Translations under genes and position numbers: made by a program | Notes under the pieces: generated by a model | The model's database searches: none | Told to the model about the DNA's origin: nothing | What the model saw: the letters and a program-made list of their open reading frames with translations, nothing else | In this document: positions 45,577 to 58,549 of the stretch, in pieces | Position numbering within the stretch: the stretch's first letter is position 1 | How the letters are laid out: the number at the start of each line of letters is the position of its first letter | Assembly (NCBI GenBank): GCA_026008535.1 | Contig: BRKX01000018.1 | Span: forward strand, 23,072,088-23,136,087 | Direction of reading: 5' to 3' | Length of the DNA: 64,000 nt | DNA from: Perilla frutescens | Taxonomy: Eukaryota; Streptophyta; Magnoliopsida; Lamiales; Lamiaceae

Positions 45577-46562
45577 GTAATAACTGTATATTATTCATAA
45601 AACATTTATAACCAACTTCAAAGATTTAACACACCGACAAGTATAACTCTCAAAAAATAATAGTTGAAAAGAGAGATTTTGACATTACGCAGAGATAACA
45701 ACATATTTTAATCATGAAAAAAGAAGAGGAAAATGAACGATATGATTTTCCAAACACTAAATGGAGAGGGGAGCTGCTAGCAAGTAGGAGACATCAAATG
45801 ACTGCAATTGAACAGATTTTTTGAAGTAAAAAAAATTTAAGCTATTTGGCATAAAGTGATTGGGAGAAGGACCAGGAGAGATACACCCTCAAAATTATAT
45901 ACACCCTCCACATGTAATTAGGAAATACAACATAAAATAGGTACAATTTGTATATTGGAAAGAGTGAAGTGTAACTTGACAAAAAAATTTAACAAAATAA
46001 AGAATCGCCAATTAATAACTTAACTAAGATTAAAGATATGGTTTACATCAGATTTACAACTAAATTTAACACATTCATATTCGATTAAGATTTTGCCATA
46101 ACTTCACAGCACTATTATAAAGGGTTGATAAACAGAACAATGATAGATGACTTTGTTGCCAGAATATGAGATAATTTTCACAATCCAAAATAAAAAGGTT
46201 TCATTTAAAAGAAAAAAAATAACAACTATGGAAGGACTATGAACTATCATAATCCTAATTTTTTTCTTGAATAAATATTAAGGAGGAAAACGTAGATTAC
46301 CTGGTGTGGTCTCAGTCGAACAAATTCCAGGCTGCAAGAATTCCAAACACCTTTTATGAATGTGCCTATATTTTGAACTAATAAAAAAGAGGATTGATGT
46401 TATATATGAAGCTATATATTACTATTATAGAATTCATATTTGATAATTAGTGTGAAGGATCTGCGAGCTAGAACTTACGAGAGTCGACAGAAGAACCCCG
46501 AAAAGAAAAGAGAACTGTGAGGAAGAAGAAAGAGATTGTGGGATGACTAAAAAATAGAATTC

Positions 46563-46572
46563 GTATATATAG
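46563..46572 (-). promoter_or_regulatory. TATA box, TnpA-like gene
   Basis: CTATATATAC on the minus strand precedes a pyrimidine-rich leader, about 1 kb upstream of the ATG at 45576. An untranslated first exon and intron would join them. Confidence 0.45.
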
Positions 46573-47887
46573 ACACAATATAAAAAAGCAGAAAAATTTT
46601 AACTGATTGAAAATAAATCAATTCATCTTCAACGTTTAGATTTAAAAAACAATTAAAAGAGATTGAAAATTCAAATAATATCTCAACAGATTTTTGCATA
46701 TATATATATATATGTATATTGAAAGATAAAAGATATAATGCAAGACTATCTCTCACCTTTATCCATATAAGATATGCTACAGTACTTTTTCTTCCTTATC
46801 ACAATTTTTGAATTTTTTCTTCTGCCGTTGAAGACTCTTTCTTCCTTATCATAATTTTAATTTTTTTTTGGCCGTTGAAGACTCTTTCTTCTGTATCTGT
46901 TTTTTTAGCACTGCATCTCTCTTCCGTAGTTGAACCTCTTCCCGTTGAACTATTTATACACATCAACTCACAACTAAAACTCTTCATCCTTTTGTTTGAA
47001 CTCTTGCGCTTAAATTCTTCCCGTTGAACTATTAATTTATACACATTACAACTGAAAATACTAAAACTCTTTCCCTTGATTGTTCGGTTCTTGTTTCGAA
47101 TTGAAAAGAGATCAGAGATTAAGCTATATCAAATCAAGAAGAAGAAAAGTGGTCTAATTGAGGGTGGGACGGCTGGATTGTTCTGGACCTTGCTCTGACA
47201 TCTTAGTGAGTTTTCTCAAGCTTAATTCCACCACTGTCTTTAGCTAGCTTGATTATCTCATTCATGATGACCAATTTACTATTCTCTTAAAATTGTTTGA
47301 GATGGCTTGATAGTACATACCAATTTACCGTTCTCTCAAAATTAAGAGCTTACTTAATTGTGGAGTAAGATAATTAGTCGTTTATGTACCTTACTTTGAA
47401 GATGCTTTCTTTTTTTTTTTTATCTGATAATATATATCCTCTGCTATTCTCAGTTTTGGATGTTACTTTATTGTTGGTTCTGCTTTTTCATGTCCTGTTT
47501 TAGCCATTTGTGCTGGAGTTTATAAACTTTACTTTCTTCGTATGTATTGCTCCTTAAATAAAATTTTTGTTCTGATTTTATATGATATATAAAATTATCA
47601 GGTTTGGAGTTTCAGGATGTTCAATGTCATGCAGTTTATATCATTGTTTTATTTGACAAAATTTAGTTAAATCGTATTCCCTAATTTCTTTAAAGAAACA
47701 TAAAAAAGAAACTAGTTGTAACACTAATATTCCATCGTTACTATTCTACTTAAAATCCATAAAGAAAATTCTAAGCATATTGCGGAAGCTTAAGAAAATA
47801 ATAACTGTCATGTTAAACCTTTTATCTCAATTGTTATGAACACCCACATTAAAAAAATTCATACTTTTAATTTTAAGAATACATTTT

Positions 47888-47888
47888 A

Positions 47889-47930
<42 letters not shown>

Positions 47931-47948
47931 TTTGTGTGTGTGTGGGGG
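47888..47948. repeat. (AT)n(GT)n microsatellite
   Basis: About nine AT units are followed by about twelve GT units and a second short GT run. Confidence 0.9.
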
Positions 47949-48377
47949 GCCTATTTAGTATTGAAAAATAAAATTAAAATTAAAAGCCTTTCCAATCTTT
48001 CATCAAAACAGAACATTACGTTATTAATTTAAACAACTTCCAAGTGTAAATAAAAATTTGCATTAATTAAGAAGATAAGACAAGGTTGACCTTCTGAAGC
48101 AAACATAAATAAAACGTGCTCTTGGGATTTTCATACTTAATAATTAAATAAAAATAAGAATTGTCTTCCTGGAATTACATAAATACATATGCATGTTCAA
48201 GAATAGATAATATTACCTATAAAACGATTATCTAAAAAATTGATCGTCATAGTGCACTACCGTTGTCTATAGTAAAAAAATGTTGTCTATAATAAATAAA
48301 TTATTGTCTAAAATATAATTATTACATTGCCAGATATACAACACTTGATATCAAAACTGTTGTCTATCTCACAACTT

Positions 48378-48379
<2 letters not shown>

Positions 48380-48408
<29 letters not shown>

Positions 48409-48490
48409 TATTATATTAATATATTATTATAATATATTATTATTATTATTATTGTTGTTGTTGTTGTTGTTGTTGTTGTCGTCATTATTG
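48380..48490. repeat. Compound trinucleotide microsatellite
   Basis: (AAT)n, an AT-rich core, (ATT)n and (GTT)n lie 70-180 bases before the TNP2 start codon. Confidence 0.9.
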
Positions 48491-48559
48491 TTATTATTTA
48501 TTTAACTTTAACGCTAAATTTTTATTATTTATTTTTATTGATAGATACATAGATATACC

Positions 48560-51500
48560 ATGGATCATCAATGGGTAAAGAACACAAATCAAGTATCTTC
48601 TGAGTATGTATATGGGATCAAGGAGTTTATAGATATTGCACGACAATGTTTGAATTCGAATGGATTAACATTATGCCCTTGCAATAAATGTCTTAATACA
48701 AGGTTGCGAAGCATAGAAGACATTCAAGCTCATTTGATTATTACGGGAATTGATAGTACATATACATGATGGATTTACCATGGTGAGGAAGAAATAAGTG
48801 AAGATTGTGGTGAGAATTTTGTTAACGATCGGGATGTTGATGGTTTAGGAGCAGGATTGCATGATGCTATGGACAATAACTTTTTTGATATTGACCCTAC
48901 TGATGATTTAAATGAACACCAACAACCTACGGCTGAGAATGCTCGTTACGAGAAATTATATGAAGTAGTAAATAATCCTTTGTATGGAGGATGTGGGGAC
49001 TCTGCGTTGACTTTTGTAGTGAAGCTAATGAATATCAAAGTGATGAACAGGTGGAGTGATAAATCATTTGAGATGTTATTGAAGTTATTGCATGAAGTAC
49101 TACCCAAAGGTAATAACTGCCCAGACAACTATTATAACACTAGAAAATTACTTTGCGAAGTTGGGTTAGGTTATGAGACAATTGATGTTTGTAGATATGA
49201 TTGTGCTATTTTTTATGGAGAACACAAAAATGCTATAAAGTGTCCAGTTTGTGAAAGCAATCGCTACATTCGTCAAAAGATTCCGTATAAGAAATTACGA
49301 TACTTTCCAATCACGCCTCATCTAAAGAGACTTTATTCTTCAAGACACACAGCTAGAGATATGCGTTGGTATAAAGAAGTTCGTAAAGAAGAGTCTGGAG
49401 TGTTACGCCATCCTGCTGACGAAAAGGCATGGAAATATTTTGATTAGTTATATCCTAATTTTGCTAATGATTCAAGGAATGTACGAATGGGTTTAGCTTC
49501 AGATGGATTTAACCCCTTTAGCAACATGACAACCTCACATAGTATGTGACCAGTTATTTTGATGCCCTATAACATGCCGCCTTGGTGTACATTGCATAAG
49601 AGCAACTATTTCTTGACATTATTAATTCCTGGGCCAAAGTCCCCAGGTAAAGACTTTGATGTCTTTTTTAGGCCACTTGTGGATGAACTTAAAGTTTTAT
49701 GGTTAAGCGGGGTTCAAACATATGATGAATATTCAAAATCACAGTTCAATCTTCGCGCAATAGTTTTATGGACAATAAGTGACTTTCTAGCTTATGCATA
49801 CTTATCTGGGTGGAGCACTATGGGAAAATTAGCATGTCCAATATGTCTAGAGGATACTCATTCCAGAAGAATTCGTGGAAAACAATGTTACACTGGACAT
49901 CGATGTTTTTTAAATGAGATGCACTCGTGGAGAAAAAGCACAGAGTATGATGGAAAACAAGAAAAAAGAGGGCCACCTCGTCAATTTTCTGGAGATGATA
50001 TTTTGTTACAATTGGAAGAGTTACCTACACGTAGTCCTGGCAAATCACCTAATAATGAAGACAGAAAGCGTAAACGCAGAGTAGATGAGTTGAATTGGTC
50101 AAAAAGAAGTATTTTGTTTGAACTCCCATATTGGTCAAAGTTATTGATGCGTCACAATCTTGATGTCATGCATATAGAAAAAAATGTTTGTGACAATATT
50201 CTTGGGACATTATTAAATGATCCCACAAAGTCCAAGGACACTGCAAAAGCACGTTTAGACTTGCAAGATCTCAACATTCGTAAGGAATTATGGCTAAGAG
50301 AGAGGAACGGGAAAGTTGAAAAACCACATGCAAATTACACATTAAGTAAAGTCGACTGTAAGAAGTTTTGTGATTTTATAAAGTCAGTTCACTTACCAGA
50401 TGGCTATGCTTCCAACATCCGTCAGTGTGTGACAGATTCTAACACACTCAGGGGAATGAAAACTCATGATTGTCATGTATTGCTCCAAAAGATACTACCG
50501 ACATCCATTCTTCCATTCTTAGACAAGAAAATACGCGCATCACTAATTGAGGTTTCTCAATTCTTTCAAAAATTATGTGCAAAGACTTTATATGTCAGCG
50601 AGCTTGAGGACATGAAAAAGGGGATTGTTATCTTATTGTGTAAACTTGAAAAAATATTTCCATTGGCATTCTTTACGGTTATGGTTCACTTATGCGTACA
50701 TTTACCAGAACAAGCTTTGTTAGGAGGACCTGTTAGTCAAAGATGGATGTTTGGTGTTGAACGTCGTATGGGTACATATAAGGGATATGTTCGTAGTTTT
50801 GCACGCCATGATGGTTCTATTTCAGAAGCATATATTGTTGATGAGGCTATTACATTTTTGTCTCGTTATTTACATAATATCGAGACAAGATTCACTCGTC
50901 TAGAACGTAATTGGGATGCACCTATTACAACATACTCAATGGAGTTATTCAATAATAAGATTCGCACATTGGGAGCACCTACATTTGGACTATTAGGGGA
51001 TTATCACAATGTGGTGCAGTGGTATCTTCTCAATAATTGTGGAGATGAAGTTGATATTTATATCAAGTGAGTTAACCATATTTTCATATTTATAAAATTT
51101 ATTTATAATTTCATTGATCTCACTTATTTTTTCTTGCAACGAGCATAAAGAAGTTTTGCGCTCTAGAAATATAAGAGAAGAAGATTATGATGCAATTCAA
51201 AAAAGTAAATTTCCTATTTGGTTCAAGGAAAAGGTAAATATATATTTACAATGTTATAATAATAATAATAATAATAATAATCTCTAATTTTTTTTATTAT
51301 TTACAGATGGCTATTCTTAAAGTCAATAATGATCCAAGGGCAACTGATGATTTATATGCACTTTCACAATTTTCGGATGATCGTTGCATGAGTTGGTCTA
51401 GTTGTGTTGTTAATGGTGTGAGATTTCGTTACAAGGAACATGATGATAAGCTTAAGACACAATGTAGTGGAGTTTGTACATGGGGTGGCGATGAGAATGA

Positions 51501-52250
51501 TGATATCATGTACTATGGCGTTGTACTTGAAATTTTAGAGCTCGATTTTATCTTCCAAAGAAAGGTATTCTTGTTTCGCTGCAAATGGTACAATACCGAT
51601 CCAAAGAATAAAAGAATGTTAGTTGATAACAACTTAACATCGATTGATATTACATCCGAATGGTATGAAGATGAACCATTTATTTTGGTCACACAAGCTC
51701 AACAAGTGTTTTATTTGAATGATATGTCTCGAGGAAAGTAAATCATCGTAATATTTTTGATATAGTTGAACGTGATGATGAAGAGACTGTAACTAATGAT
51801 GTTTTTCAAGAGGACGATTCAAATGAGTTGCCACCTTTTAATCCAATAGAAGAGATGGTGGACACATCTTTATTAGTTAGGGAAGATATTGATCCAGTAA
51901 CTGTACCTCGTGAGGTGGTGATTAAATTGCGTACTGAAAAGTCGAATCTTAATGATAATGAGATGGAGGATATTGAGGATTACAATGATGATGGAAGACC
52001 TTTTGTTAATAAGGAATCTATTTTAGAATCCGAGACGAATAATGACTCTAGCGATGACCATGATGATGATGATGATGATGATTTTGCCAACTCATGTAAG
52101 TTATCCTATATTATAAATCTTTAAATTCAAGTTCATGAATTGTGTTCTAATTATTAAAACATTTTATAATAGAGAATTGTTACATGACTACAGAAGATGC
52201 GGACATGGCGCAAATGTTGTTGCTCTCTCCACCGTATTACATTCCGGTTA
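48560..52250 (+). pseudogene. TNP2-type CACTA transposase (TnpD-like), broken
   Basis: Translation starts in an ideal context (ACCATGGAT). The first exon frame 48560-51070 has TGA at 48767-48769, TAG at 49445-49447 and TGA at 49547-49549. Domains in order: transposase-associated domain with LCPCNKCLN, the TNP2 catalytic region (CPVCESNRY, PYNMPPW, KLACPICLEDT, LDVMHIEKNVCDNILG), and the DUF4218 segment (LIEVSQFFQKLC, HLPEQALLGGPVSQRWMF). Small exons at about 51147-51234 and 51307-51735 add the DUF4216 region (VLEILELDF, FRCKWYN), followed by a frame change and an acidic Asp-rich tail to about 52250. It catalysed cut-and-paste transposition of CACTA elements. Confidence 0.92.
51255..51282. repeat. 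(AAT)n microsatellite in a TNP2 intron
   Basis: Nine or so AAT units lie between the donor GTAAATA at about 51234 and the acceptor at 51306. Confidence 0.88.
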
Positions 52251-52899
52251 GACCTAAAATTATATGCAAATTATTTGTTCGTTTTAATTTTTTGTATTTA
52301 AGAAAATTAATTATCTTAAATTCTTTCTTTTTCTTTTTATAATTTATTTGCATCAATGCAAGTACAAGTTAAATTTAATAGCTGGTGTATTTTAAAGAAA
52401 AAAATATCTCATTTCATTCTTATAAATATAATTAAATAAAAATTAAAATTATTAGTATAATAAAGAATTTCATATTAAATATAGGGTATTTTTCTATGTT
52501 GGTGGATAATGAAATAAATTATTTATCCCCTCACCCAATTAAAAGGTTAAATTTTTTTAATATGCTCTCATTATAAATTTTTAATTTTTATTTCTCACTA
52601 TTTTTTTAATAAAAACCTCCAATTTCCTTTCAAATACTAATATACTGTATATGCATGTAAAAGGATTAATATTTTTATTCTTTTATCGGCAAATAGTCAA
52701 TATTAAATAATATAATATTCAATAAAAATACGTTATAAAGAATAAAGGAGCAAAAATACCAAATACAACACAAAAATAATTTTGATTTAGTCCAACCCGG
52801 GAAACTGAAAAGTGAAAAATTTAAAAGTCCGCGGAAATTTAAATGTAAATTAAATTACTTCACTGCTACGTGATATACATCCCGATATCTCCTCAAAGC
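52251..52899. other. AT-rich spacer in CACTA-2
   Basis: No gene; separates the TNP2 gene from the next transcription unit. Confidence 0.5.
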
Positions 52900-55755
52900 A
52901 CCCACCATTCATAAAGTAAATCTGACCTTAGTTCACCATATTCACTACCATCAAATTTGGGTTCTAGAATTACGCAACTCTCCACAGCGAAATCGGTCTT
53001 CCTCTATGATCGCTAATATAAAATTTCTCTAATTTCTTTCAAACTTTTGTGATTCTGAAATCAGACTTCTTTTATTTTCAAAATTTTCGATCTGATGCTA
53101 TTGTTATTTTGCTGAATAGATATTGGAAAGATGCCGCTCTTTCTAGTTGCAAATATATGGTGAAGAATTTAGATCTATACCAGCGAAAGCAATTGGGGAA
53201 AATTCAGTTTCTTTTGGATTCGAATTTCTTCTGTGAAGCCACATGAGTCGCGATCTACTGCTGGCTCTGTAAGACCTCCACACAAGCCCTCAGTCATCGA
53301 GTCGATCTTGTCCGCTCGGAAGGACACAACCCCGGTTAGCATTCCAAATTCTACCCCTGATACCACAAGATCACTGCCCAGCCACCGCTGGATCAATTGA
53401 ACAAAATGGAGAAAATTCGATTAAGGAGCAGAGAGAGAAGGGAAAAAAGAAAGAATAAAAGGGAAGTTTCTCTAGAGTTTTGTTTTCTTTTCTGAATTAA
53501 AATTGCACAATTTCGCTTATTTGGTGTTAAGTTTTGCATATGGTCGAGTCTGCATATATTTTGAATTTTGAATATCTATTTCGTGTCCATTCTTATTTAA
53601 CTTTTCTGTTTTTATATATGTTCTCAAAGTGAGATCAGAGAATGCATGTAATCTCTATATTTGGAAGTGCAAGTATTAACTACAGTTTATGCATGATACA
53701 TGTTTACTAAATTGCTATTTCAATAGATTGTAACACTGATGAATTGTAGAACTTGGTTGATAGCAACAAACCCACCAAATTATGGTTGACCTTGTGAGCT
53801 TTCGTGTGTTGAGGCACTAGCTATAGCTTTGATCATATGGTGCTAAACTTGAGTCTTTTATGCATCAATGGTTTTTTCTCTATACTTTTTGGCTTCTTTA
53901 ATTGCCTAGAAATATTTCTATTTATTTTTCTTCACTATTGTTTAAATTTCTAGTTGTGTTAGTTTTAACTTTCCAGAAACATTTGGATTATGCGGTGACA
54001 ATATGGTTTTAGAACAATTTAATTATTGCGATTGTCGTCATAGTTTATTAATATCTAGTCAGTAACTTTTCAGTTCAGTGGACATCACCTTGGCATACTA
54101 GTATTCTTGTTTGTGCTTGGCATATAACAACAATCAATCAACTCATCTATTTTGATTTTCTTGCAGGCTTTCTATTTTGCCTCTATTGTAGATGGAATTT
54201 TCTTTTCCTAGTGATACACCAGCTCCCCAAGATTTTAGCAGCAACAGTGAGTCAGTGACGACTCAAAATATCCCAACTCACAACAATTCGGGTGATTTTT
54301 CTTTGAATGATATGAAAATGTGCTTGAATGAATTTCTAAGTATTGAAGACATAGGTAAAACAACTTATGACTTTTCAGCTGGAAACAATAACAAATGTGA
54401 TGTGGTGATGGAAGATGAATGCAAGGACTCAGACAAGTCCAGTCCAGATATAATCTTCCTAAGTCCACATCATGTGTTAAAGGAATGTTGATTGGGGAAG
54501 ATGGACGGGAGGATGATAGAACTTTTGAAGCAAATGGCTGCGAGAAGTCTGTTCACAAATGTTATTCACCTCCTGAATCTCTAGTTGTAAGTTTTTATTC
54601 TCACCTATTTGCAACTCTGATCAGTTTTTGTTACTTCTCAAAGATATATCATGTGAAATTGGATCTCTTTTCTATCAAGTAACATCATAGGCTGAATTTT
54701 GTCAGGCTATTTATTGTAGTCTACTGATAGGTCTTGAATTATGCCTTAGTGGAATTACAGTGCTTGTTCGTTGGGTCATGTAATCCTAGAAAGTAGGCAT
54801 CCATCTTATTTCTCTGAGAGTATATTTTCTACTGAGTAACTGGAATCTTTTCTTTGATTTCCAACATCTGGTAGAAATGAGATATCTCTTGAAGCAATTC
54901 TGGACATGGATATCTGACTTCTTCTTTGATCTCGTGTGCTCACATTAATTCATGAGGTTTTACTTTTGCATAAAGGATCCTTTTTTCTTTTCCTTTTTAA
55001 TCCAAATTATGGCATGATGATTTTTTGTGGACAGTTCTGCAGGCAAGACTATGTCTTGCCTTTCTTTTCTAAGTTTTTTGTTTTGTTTTGTTTTTGTGAA
55101 TTTTTCATTTCTAAGTTTTTTTTTCAATGTTCTTGCTTACCTTATTTACTCCAGTGGTAGTGGAAGAAGCATTGGATTTCTCCTGGCATATCGCGTCACA
55201 CCAATCCCTATTGGATATTTTTTAGTTTTTCTTGAGGAACTTTTCTAGTTCGATTCAAGTCGTGGCGACTATGTTGTAATGTTTTTCTGAATAGTGTTGT
55301 TCTTTCACAATTCAGGGTACAAGTTATCAAGACTTGCACATCTGCCACCTATTATTAGTTTGTGTAAGTTACAACATTAAGCCTTCTGCAATCTTTGGGT
55401 TAAAAGCTTCAGCTTTGATGGAATCAATGACAAATTGGATTATAGACTCCTGTTTTGGAAAGTCATACTGCAAGAGCGGAAAAGAAGCAAATACTCATTT
55501 ACCAGCATAAAAAGGAGCAATTTCTAGGAGAAGATAGGTAAAAAGTATGTATCATTATTGAAAATTAAATATATATGCACATAAATTATGTTCGATAGGT
55601 TGTGAACCTATACCAAAAGAGTTAGAAGACCTATGTCTACCAAAAGAGTCAGTGGATGGACAGAAGAAGGCTGATGATAAGGATATGATCTATGTGCCAT
55701 GGAGCAAAGATACTGAACTAGAAGTCAATTCCATAAACACATGCTATATTTGAAA
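52900..55755 (+). pseudogene. Unrecognised multi-exon gene inside CACTA-2
   Basis: Exon-like blocks in one orientation suggest a captured or accessory gene. A leader-like stretch lies at 52960-53230 and a Ser/Pro-rich frame at 53236-53399 (TAGSVRPPHKPSVIESIL). An exon starts at a TTGTAG/ATG acceptor at 54192 (MEFSFPSDTPAPQDFSS), changes frame near 54475 and ends before GTAAGTTT at about 54587 (KCYSPPESL). A last exon lies at about 55602-55755 (PIPKELEDLCLPKESV, DMIYVPWSKDTE) with a TGA. The protein is acidic and Ser-rich. I do not recognise it; it resembles no CACTA protein I know. Confidence 0.5.
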
Positions 55756-55984
55756 TAACGATACTTGGTACTTTGGTTTTATTAAACAAAGTTAGTAAAA
55801 TATATATCTATTTATGATTTTGATATATTGTCTTCAATTTATAATTGTATTAATTTTTCAACATATTGACCCTGATATGGTATGTAATGATTCATATGTA
55901 TATACACGTATATTTTTAGCAATTGTAATTTAAAAATAAAAAATAATAATATTCACAAATAAGGTATATTTTAAATGTACAAAA

Positions 55985-56365
55985 AAAATTATTTTAATAT
56001 TATTAATTACAAAAAAAAATGACCACACATAAGTTGCAATTTATACCCACACATAAAAAAATGACAAATGCCACGTGTCGTTACATGTCATGTGCCACAT
56101 GGGATGATGTGGTGCCACATCATCAATGTAGTCAGCAAACATGTTTAGGCACATATAATTTATACTTTTAATGACATATATATATGTGTAGGTAAAACTC
56201 ATTGATTTATCCACATATATATATATATATATGTGTGTGGGTAAATATCTTTTCCTGTGGAAATATAACCACACATGTTGACATTTATACTATGTGTGGC
56301 TAAAACGTTTTACTTACACATAAGTGTATTTTTAGCCACATTTGCATGTGTGGTTAAAAGGTTAA
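55985..56365. repeat. CACTA-2 right subterminal CCACACAT repeats
   Basis: Facing ACCACACAT and ATGTGTGGY units mirror the left end. A TA/TG-rich stretch with TATATATATATATGTGTGTGG lies within it. Confidence 0.82.
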
Positions 56366-56377
56366 TTTTTTGTAGTG

Positions 56378-58226
56378 ATATATGATGCCTTATTTGTTGA
56401 TTTTGACATGATGAAAGGCATTCGTAAATTTTCATGGAGAAATGCTCATGATGAAGAAATCAGATTTAATTTTGAACACGATGGTAGCAGTCATCAATCA
56501 GATCCAAGTCATGATGGATCACCTGTGATGCAATCTAAGTCATGTGATAGAGGTAGAGCTAGAGATATATAACTTCATCACTTTGCTAGAAATGAGATTA
56601 ACAACACTAGAATGTTAGCAAATGACGAACTATATATTGCTCCGTATGAGCATCCAGGAATGTTATTGACAACTGATTTGTTTGATGGAAAGAATTTACA
56701 TAGTTGGTGTCGAGCTATTAAGCACGGATTATTTGCTAGAAATAAACTAGGTTTTATTGATGGTGGTGTGGTAAAACCTAGGAGCGATTCTATAGATCAT
56801 ATGCAATGGATTAAAGCATATTATTTGGTTTTCAATTGGCTTAATTAGCAATTTAATGGTGGAGGAGTTATAGTGAGGTTTACAGAATTTTGATACCTCG
56901 AAACAAAGTTGGGATGAATTGCACAAGAGATTTAGCAGACGTAATGGATCTAGACTTTATAAACTTCGTAGAGAGATTCCTTCCTATTCCCAACATAATC
57001 GGTCTGTCTTGGTCTATTTGAATAATTTGAGTGCATTATAGGATGAATTGGTTCTCTTAAGAACAACTACAAGTTGTAGTTATGAGGCATCAGAAGATGC
57101 AAAGGCTGAGATTGAAGAGGAGCGCATGATGCAGCTTTTGATGTGTTTTAATGATGTTTATGAACCTATCAAGCATAAAATCCTAATTTTAAATCACTTG
57201 CCTACTGAAAGTCCGGCATTTTCAATGGTTCTACAAGTAGAAGAGCAGATGCATGTGTCTTCCCATTATTCTGAAGGCGCTAAACAAAGTGCTCTATATG
57301 CAAATCATGATATAAAAAGGAAGGGTATTGGAGGAAACTTATAAAGGAAGAAAAGATGAAGCTCAAATGTGATCATTGTGACAGAACAAGACATGTTAAG
57401 GGTGACTGTTTTGAGGTCATAGGAGTACCTGATTAGTACAAAAGGTTTAAGGAAAAAGAAGAGCTAACTATGTTGATGTTAGAGGAATTTCCAATCACCT
57501 CCCACAGACAGGTACTACTGGTGGAACCCCAATACCTAATATAGGAAGAGTCATTCAATCAGAAATAGCAAAGCAATTTACTAATTATATGAATTGCGGT
57601 GGTAAGTAGCAGTGCAGAAAGTGGGAGTTTGCAAACTGTCAATTTAGCTGAAGTTGATATTAATTAGGACTGATTATGGAATTTACCGGTCACTATGCCT
57701 TTGAGATATCCACTAACATCAAGAAGGATAAATGGATTATAGACTTAGGAGCCAGTAATCACATGTGCTGCCAAGCAAGCTTACTTACCAACATCAAGAA
57801 GCTTAGAAACCCTCTGAGGGTCTTCTTACCAAATGGTAACAATTTTTGGGCTTTTATGACTATTGATGCTCAAATTACTCCTACTATCAAGCTGATAAAT
57901 GTGTTATATACTTCACAAGTCACACATAATCTCATCTTAGTTGGACAAGTGACAAAGAGTATGAATAGTAGAGTGGTGTTTTCTGAAACACATTGCCTTG
58001 TCCAGAGAGGTTAATGATACTAGGTATAAGAAGAATGAAAGGTACTCTATATGTTTTCAAGCATGATTTTCAATTCACATTTACCGTTAATGCAACTATG
58101 GTACCAACATTGGAAGAATTACACAATTCGATGGGACATCCATCAATCACTACCTTGAAGCATATGGAATGCTTCCAGAAGAGATTTAGGGATAAAGAGC
58201 TTGCGGGGGATTTTGATTTTGAAGTA
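56378..58226 (+). pseudogene. Copia gag and protease remnant
   Basis: The gag part has LTTDLFDGKNLHSWCRAIKH and ARNKLGFIDGGVVKP (56660-56780), a second gag segment (MMQLLMCFNDVYEPIKHKIL near 57125) and a CCHC zinc knuckle (CDHCDRTRHVKGDC near 57370). The protease motif at about 57730 reads WIIDLGASNHM, with Leu where the catalytic triplet has Ser or Thr. A GAG-pre-integrase segment (LHNSMGHPSITTLKHM) ends the coding part near 58200. Multiple stops and frame changes separate these pieces. Integrase and RT are absent. Confidence 0.87.
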
Positions 58227-58549
58227 TGAAGTATGAAGAATGTGTATGTAGTCTATGCACTTCCACCACTGTGTTGCCAAGTTATTATTGATGTCAAATA
58301 ACAAAAATAGATCTTGTCTTATGTGGAAATTGTTGCATGCAAATGCATGGACCACAACATATGCCATCGTTGATCCATTTTGTATATTCATTCCTAGCCG
58401 TTTGATTATAACAGGATAATAATGCTCCTAGCACCGCTTGTTGAGCTTACATATAAAGTAATAATGTACTGCATTTGAGTTAGTTGAATAGAAGGGATTC
58501 TTCTCAATCTATCCTATGCAAAATACACAAAATTCACAGATTTTCATCA
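58227..58549 (+). repeat. 3' LTR of the copia element
   Basis: Aligns to 42031-42330 throughout, with an extra segment (TTGTTGCATGCAAATGCATG) near 58330 and many substitutions. Confidence 0.87.

Larger units (their letters stand above)
45577..48559. other. Central divergent promoter region of CACTA-2
   Basis: About 3 kb lie between the divergent genes. A minus-strand TATA box (46572-46563) with a purine-poor leader and a TCTCG/TAAGTT donor-like site near 46475 could start the TnpA-like gene. A tandem GCCGTTGAAGACTCTTTCTT lies near 46826-46890. Microsatellites are listed separately. A short segment at 48240-48370 repeats TTGTCTATA motifs and may be a small MITE. Confidence 0.5.
42393..56377. 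mobile_element. CACTA-2 transposon with divergent transposase genes
   Basis: The left end is CACTACAAGAAATGG and the inverted right end CACTACAAAAAATTAACC. AT lies outside both ends, so the duplication is two bases, or three with a mismatch (TAT/ATA). Subterminal CCACACAT motifs, in both orientations, fill 42415-43010 and 55985-56365. The 13,985-base element holds a Transposase_24/TnpA-like gene on the minus strand at the left, a TNP2-type (TnpD) gene on the plus strand, and a further multi-exon gene at 52900-55755. Both transposase genes have stops, so it was autonomous once but is decayed now. Confidence 0.92.
42031..58549 (+). mobile_element. Short copia element split by CACTA-2
   Basis: LTRs at 42031-42330 and 58227-58549 flank a copia interior that is interrupted at 42392/42393 by CACTA-2 and resumes at 56378. 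Without the insertion the element is about 2.5 kb. It keeps gag, a zinc knuckle, protease and the GAG-pre-integrase segment, then passes directly to a polypurine-like GCGGGGGA and the 3' LTR, so integrase, RT and RNase H are deleted. The LTRs differ at many sites and by a 23-base length difference, so it is clearly older than the Athila element. I could not find a target duplication. Confidence 0.88.

Noticed and set aside
53175..53396. Minus-strand 73-residue frame (RWLGSDLVVSGVEFG).
   Set aside because: It looks protein-like, but the plus strand is equally open over the same bases and matches the orientation of the neighbouring exons; I could not identify either.
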